From NCBI GenBank assembly GCA_903823545.1, contig CAIJTL010000280.1:1-7849 (forward strand): a DNA stretch of 7,849 nucleotides, written 5' to 3'. The position numbers and the translations under genes were made by a program. Of the stretch, positions 5,792 through 7,849 are shown one piece after another. The notes under the pieces are model-generated. The model saw nothing but the letters and a program-made list of their open reading frames with translations. It did no database searches and was not told the DNA's origin. Position 1 is the stretch's first letter, and the number at the start of each line of letters is the position of its first letter. The DNA comes from an uncultured Planctomycetaceae bacterium (GTDB lineage: Bacteria; Planctomycetota; Planctomycetia; Planctomycetales; Planctomycetaceae).

Positions 5792-5833
5792 AACCTCGCG
5801 AGTTGCACTCTTTTCTGTGCGGCTCGCGAGGTT
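5792..5833. terminator. Strong intrinsic terminator after the porin gene
   Basis: AACCTCGCGAG (5792-5802) and CTCGCGAGGTT (5823-5833) are perfect 11-bp inverted arms. Inside them two T-G wobbles and GCAC/GTGC extend the stem to about 17 pairs, with an 8-base T-rich loop. An A-run (5788-5793) lies upstream and a T-rich tail (from 5832) downstream, so it could work on both strands. It begins 31 bases after the porin stop codon. Confidence 0.85.
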
Positions 5834-5844
5834 CTTCATTTCAA

Positions 5845-5879
5845 AGTCGTGGCTTCCCACGACTGCTGTCATCAGTCGT
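5845..5879 (+). promoter_or_regulatory. Two mutually exclusive overlapping hairpins
   Basis: AGTCGTGG (5845-5852) pairs with CCACGACT (5857-5864) around CTTC. The right arm, extended to ACGACTG (5859-5865), can instead pair with CAGTCGT (5873-5879) around a 7-base loop. The two structures share bases 5859-5864 and cannot form together, an arrangement seen in attenuators. No T-run follows, and no leader peptide or ligand is evident. Confidence 0.3.
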
Positions 5880-5962
5880 TTACCGACGTCACTGAATGTT
5901 GATGTTTTCCAACTCCGCGCCATTTCTCAACAACCGAAAATCGCATCTCCGAACGGCTTCGG

Positions 5963-5977
5963 TCAGCACGGTGCTGA
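5963..5977. promoter_or_regulatory. Candidate operator or hairpin, 7-bp arms around one base
   Basis: TCAGCACGGTGCTGA is symmetric except for its central base. It abuts a 5-bp hairpin with a CGGC loop (5949-5962). It lies about 265 bases upstream of the sulfite oxidase ATG. It could be a protein-binding site in DNA or a TCAGCA/TGCTGA stem with a CGG loop in RNA. Confidence 0.3.
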
Positions 5978-6242
5978 GTTTGGAAGTAACTTACCGAAGT
6001 CCAAATTCTGCCTCATCGGAACCGAGTGCGGTTGGGCACATGGAAAGCGACGGATCGTCGGCCCTATTTGAATCTCAAAGATGCTTAAGAAGTGGAATAC
6101 AACGTGGACCTGCTTTTTGGCTTTGTCTGGAGTCAGAGGAATGGCAGCGTGAGTTTGAAGCGTTTGATTGGCTCGCGGCCTTGCGCTGCTTAAGCTCAGC
6201 ACAATCGAAATGAACCAACTCAACTCCGGGGAGACTGACACT

Positions 6243-7430
6243 ATGCTCAATCAAGAATTCAACGCGTTGCGTGACCGTCGGAAATTTATGCAGCAAATGG
6301 CTGCCGGAGCGGTCGGTTTGCTTTCGATGACGGGTTGGAACCAAGTTCTCCGAGGAGCGGACGACCGTCGGCTGCTCGTACATTCCAATGCCCCGATGAA
6401 TGCAGAACCGCTGTTGCCGGACCTGGTGAAGTCTTGGGTCACGCCGGTCGATTCATTCTTCATTCGCAGTCATGGCAACACGCCGGACCTGAAGGCGGAC
6501 TCATTCCGGCTGTCGATCGAAGGGTTGGTTGAAAAGCCGCTGACTCTTTCGCTGGCAGAACTCGGACAGTTCCAACAGCACTCGGTGACAGCCACTCTCA
6601 CCTGCGCTGGCAATCGCCGCTCTGAACACAGTCGCATCAAGGCGATTAAAGGGGTGCAATGGCGCGAGGGAGCCATCGGCAATGCCAAATGGAGTGGTAT
6701 TCGACTATCAGACCTATTGAAGAAAGTCGGCTTGCGCGATTCCGCTAAGCATGTTTGGTTTGAAGGACTCGACACCGTTGAAGATGGTGGCAAGTCATTC
6801 GCATTCGGCGGTTCGATCCCTTTGGAAAAGGCTTTGTCGGATCGTGAGATTTCGCCGGGAGCCTTGCTGGCCACTACGATGAACGACAAGCCGCTGACCG
6901 CCGATCATGGATTTCCGCTTCGCTCCGTCGTCCCCGGTTACATTGGTGCTCGAAGTGTGAAGTGGCTGAGCAAGATCGTTGTGTCTGATCGACCCTCGCC
7001 GAATCACTTCGTGGCCGACGTCTACAAGCTCGTCGATACTGGTGATTTGTTGGAAGTGGCCGAGAACGCACCGATTTACCGGATGCCGCTCAACGCGGCG
7101 ATTTGCACACCAACTGCAGACGCCACTCTGAAAGCTGGCCGAACTGCAGTCACCGGATACGCTCTGCCGCCCGGTGTGCCTGGAGTGTCGATTCGTAAAG
7201 TCGAAGTTTCCGCTGACAGCGGTCGCTCGTGGACCGAAGCCAAATTGACGACCCCCGCATCCGAGTTCTGCTGGCAAATGTGGTCTGCCGAAATTGCTGT
7301 GACTTCGGAAACCAAGGAACTGATTGTTCGCGCAACCGACTCGCGAGGTGACTCACAGCCAGAGACCGTTCGCTGGAACGCGAAGGGCTATCTCTACAAC
7401 GCTTGGCATCGAGTTCCGGTCCAAATTTGA
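6243..7430 (+). CDS. Sulfite oxidase-family molybdenum enzyme, Tat-exported, no haem domain
   Basis: This 395-residue protein oxidises sulfite to sulfate, or a related substrate, in the periplasm. The N-terminus has a twin-arginine signal: DRRKFMQQ (11-18), then a hydrophobic stretch (19-29). The molybdopterin domain carries FFIRSH (Arg75), the Mo-ligand Cys121 in [26 protein letters not shown] (140-152), WFEGLD (172-177) and [20 protein letters not shown] (221-240). Tyr261 aligns with the catalytic tyrosine of animal sulfite oxidases, and Arg75, Arg126 and Arg390 match their sulfate-binding arginines. The C-terminal Mo-co dimerisation domain covers about 276-395 and ends [10 protein letters not shown]. 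There is no cytochrome b5 domain, so a separate electron acceptor is needed. I chose ATG 6243, with GGGGAG (6228-6233) 9 nt upstream, over in-frame starts further upstream because it gives a normal Tat signal. The active site appears complete. Confidence 0.95.
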   Translation: MLNQEFNALRDRRKFMQQMAAGAVGLLSMTGWNQVLRGADDRRLLVHSNAPMNAEPLLPDLVKSWVTPVDSFFIRSHGNTPDLKADSFRLSIEGLVEKPLTLSLAELGQFQQHSVTATLTCAGNRRSEHSRIKAIKGVQWREGAIGNAKWSGIRLSDLLKKVGLRDSAKHVWFEGLDTVEDGGKSFAFGGSIPLEKALSDREISPGALLATTMNDKPLTADHGFPLRSVVPGYIGARSVKWLSKIVVSDRPSPNHFVADVYKLVDTGDLLEVAENAPIYRMPLNAAICTPTADATLKAGRTAVTGYALPPGVPGVSIRKVEVSADSGRSWTEAKLTTPASEFCWQMWSAEIAVTSETKELIVRATDSRGDSQPETVRWNAKGYLYNAWHRVPVQI

Positions 7431-7439
7431 AGCCCGCCA

Positions 7440-7502
7440 ATGAGGAGAAGAGGAACGATCGCCTTGCTGTTCCTCGGACTTTTCATTCCGATACCGGCAT
7501 GA
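7440..7502 (+). CDS. Possible 20-residue leader ORF overlapping the RND pump start
   Basis: An ATG 9 bases after the sulfite oxidase stop opens a 20-codon frame. Its TGA overlaps the RND start as ATGA (7499-7502). The peptide has three arginines at positions 2-4 and then a hydrophobic run ([14 protein letters not shown]), like a miniature signal or membrane peptide. No good ribosome binding site precedes the ATG; a purine-rich GAGGAG (7442-7447) lies inside the frame and could serve an internal TTG at 7464. The RND gene itself lacks a visible ribosome binding site, so translational coupling is attractive. A chance frame, or the leftover signal peptide of a lost gene, are real alternatives. 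Confidence 0.3.
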   Translation: MRRRGTIALLFLGLFIPIPA

Positions 7503-7849
7503 ATCCAATCATTTTTGCAATGCGTCGCCCGATCACTGTGATGGTCGGGATCATTGCTGTCGTACTTACGGCGTTTGTGGCGGTGCGGCCAAAGTCGTTT
7601 GACGTGGCGCTCGCGAAGATCGGCATTGAGTTGCCGCTCAAGCGAATGCCCATCGACATCTTCCCGGCGCTCAACCTGCCGGTGATCTACGTCTGCCAGC
7701 CGTATGGCGGCATGGACCCGGCGCAGATGGAAGGGCTGTTGACCAATTACTACGAGTACCACTTTCTCTACATCAACGGCATTCATCACGTTGAGAGCCG
7801 CAACGTCCAAGGCACGGCCTTGATGAAGCTCATCTTCCATCCCGGCACG
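7499..7849 (+). CDS. RND efflux transporter permease (AcrB/MexB superfamily), N-terminal part, cut by window edge
   Basis: The first 117 codons of an inner-membrane RND pump run off the right edge. The start [15 protein letters not shown] leads into transmembrane segment 1 (about 11-29). The periplasmic porter domain follows, with [17 protein letters not shown] (49-65), [12 protein letters not shown] (69-80), a conserved [15 protein letters not shown] segment (88-102) and [10 protein letters not shown] (108-117). This matches the family pattern of a pump that moves drugs, metals or other solutes outward with proton entry. About 15-20 residues between TM1 and the 'MPIDIFP' segment are extra compared with E. 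coli AcrB. No Shine-Dalgarno sequence lies before ATG 7499; the start was chosen because it directly precedes TM1 and overlaps a small upstream frame. The gene is 68 bases downstream of the sulfite oxidase and may be co-transcribed with it. No adaptor (membrane fusion) gene is visible upstream. Confidence 0.95.
   Translation, partial: MNPIIFAMRRPITVMVGIIAVVLTAFVAVRPKSFDVALAKIGIELPLKRMPIDIFPALNLPVIYVCQPYGGMDPAQMEGLLTNYYEYHFLYINGIHHVESRNVQGTALMKLIFHPGT

Larger units (their letters stand above)
5834..6242. other. Hairpin-rich leader region upstream of the sulfite oxidase gene
   Basis: This stretch of about 400 bases has no credible gene. It holds an 8-bp hairpin with a CTTC loop (5845-5864). 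That hairpin's 3' arm can instead pair with 5873-5879. Further down are hairpins at 5949-5962 (CCGAA/TTCGG), 5963-5977 (TCAGCA/TGCTGA), 5979-6005 (TTTGGA/TCCAAA), 6020-6033 (AACCG/CGGTT) and 6048-6060 (CGACG/CGTCG). The promoter of the sulfite oxidase should lie here, but no strong hexamer pair is visible. Some of the 5-bp stems are expected by chance, so a structured leader RNA is a hypothesis only. Confidence 0.4.

Noticed and set aside
6168..6242. N-terminal extension of the sulfite oxidase from an upstream TTG (6168) or ATG (6210)
   Set aside because: These starts lack a good ribosome binding site and would push the twin-arginine motif far from the N-terminus. ATG 6243 has GGGGAG at 9 nt and gives a normal Tat signal.
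5817..6250. Several 84-105-codon frames in the spacer before sulfite oxidase, on both strands
   Set aside because: They overlap each other, start within or next to the terminator or run into the sulfite oxidase start, lack ribosome binding sites and show no protein-family features.
7394..7840. Minus-strand 148-codon frame opposite the RND gene
   Set aside because: It is an antisense shadow. The plus strand carries a clear RND N-terminus over the same bases, and the minus frame has no recognisable motif.

Overview
The window is a moderately GC-rich bacterial chromosome segment. It carries eight well-supported protein genes, two of them cut by the window edges, and an unusual number of hairpin-forming intergenic repeats. 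The type of RND pump N-terminus, the OprP-like porin with an N-terminal coiled coil, the Tat-exported sulfite oxidase and the many palindromic intergenic elements suggest a Gram-negative member of the Planctomycetota. This is an inference from gene style, not from a marker gene. No rRNA, tRNA, CRISPR array, transposase or phage gene was seen.

Layout. Positions 1-1176 (minus strand) hold the FAD subunit and then the [2Fe-2S] subunit of a xanthine-dehydrogenase/CO-dehydrogenase-type molybdenum hydroxylase. The Mo-binding large subunit would be expected beyond the left edge. A REP-like double hairpin (206-278) sits between the two genes. After a 333-base divergent spacer, a zinc-free quinone-oxidoreductase-type MDR protein runs on the plus strand (1510-2508). 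Positions 2509-3066 form a repeat island. It has a 40-bp inverted repeat built of degenerate 7-mers, a 51-residue Lys/Gly-rich protein on the minus strand, a second long palindrome, and a third hairpin cluster. A classical SDR oxidoreductase follows on the minus strand (3067-3834).

A divergent spacer containing a perfect 14-bp palindrome leads to a plus-strand outer-membrane porin of the phosphate-selective O/P type (4129-5760), closed by a strong intrinsic terminator (5792-5833). Next comes a hairpin-rich leader of about 400 bases, then a Tat-dependent periplasmic sulfite oxidase with an intact active site (6243-7430). Nine bases after it is a possible 20-codon leader ORF whose stop overlaps, as ATGA, the start of an RND efflux pump (7499 to the right edge).

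How the genes fit together. Two molybdenum enzymes lie within 8 kb, but nothing in the sequence links them functionally. The sulfite oxidase, the tiny ORF and the RND pump are close enough to be co-transcribed. The QOR and SDR genes look like single-gene units of general redox metabolism. No clearly new multi-gene system is evident. The most unusual content is the set of structured intergenic repeats and the small genes beside them.
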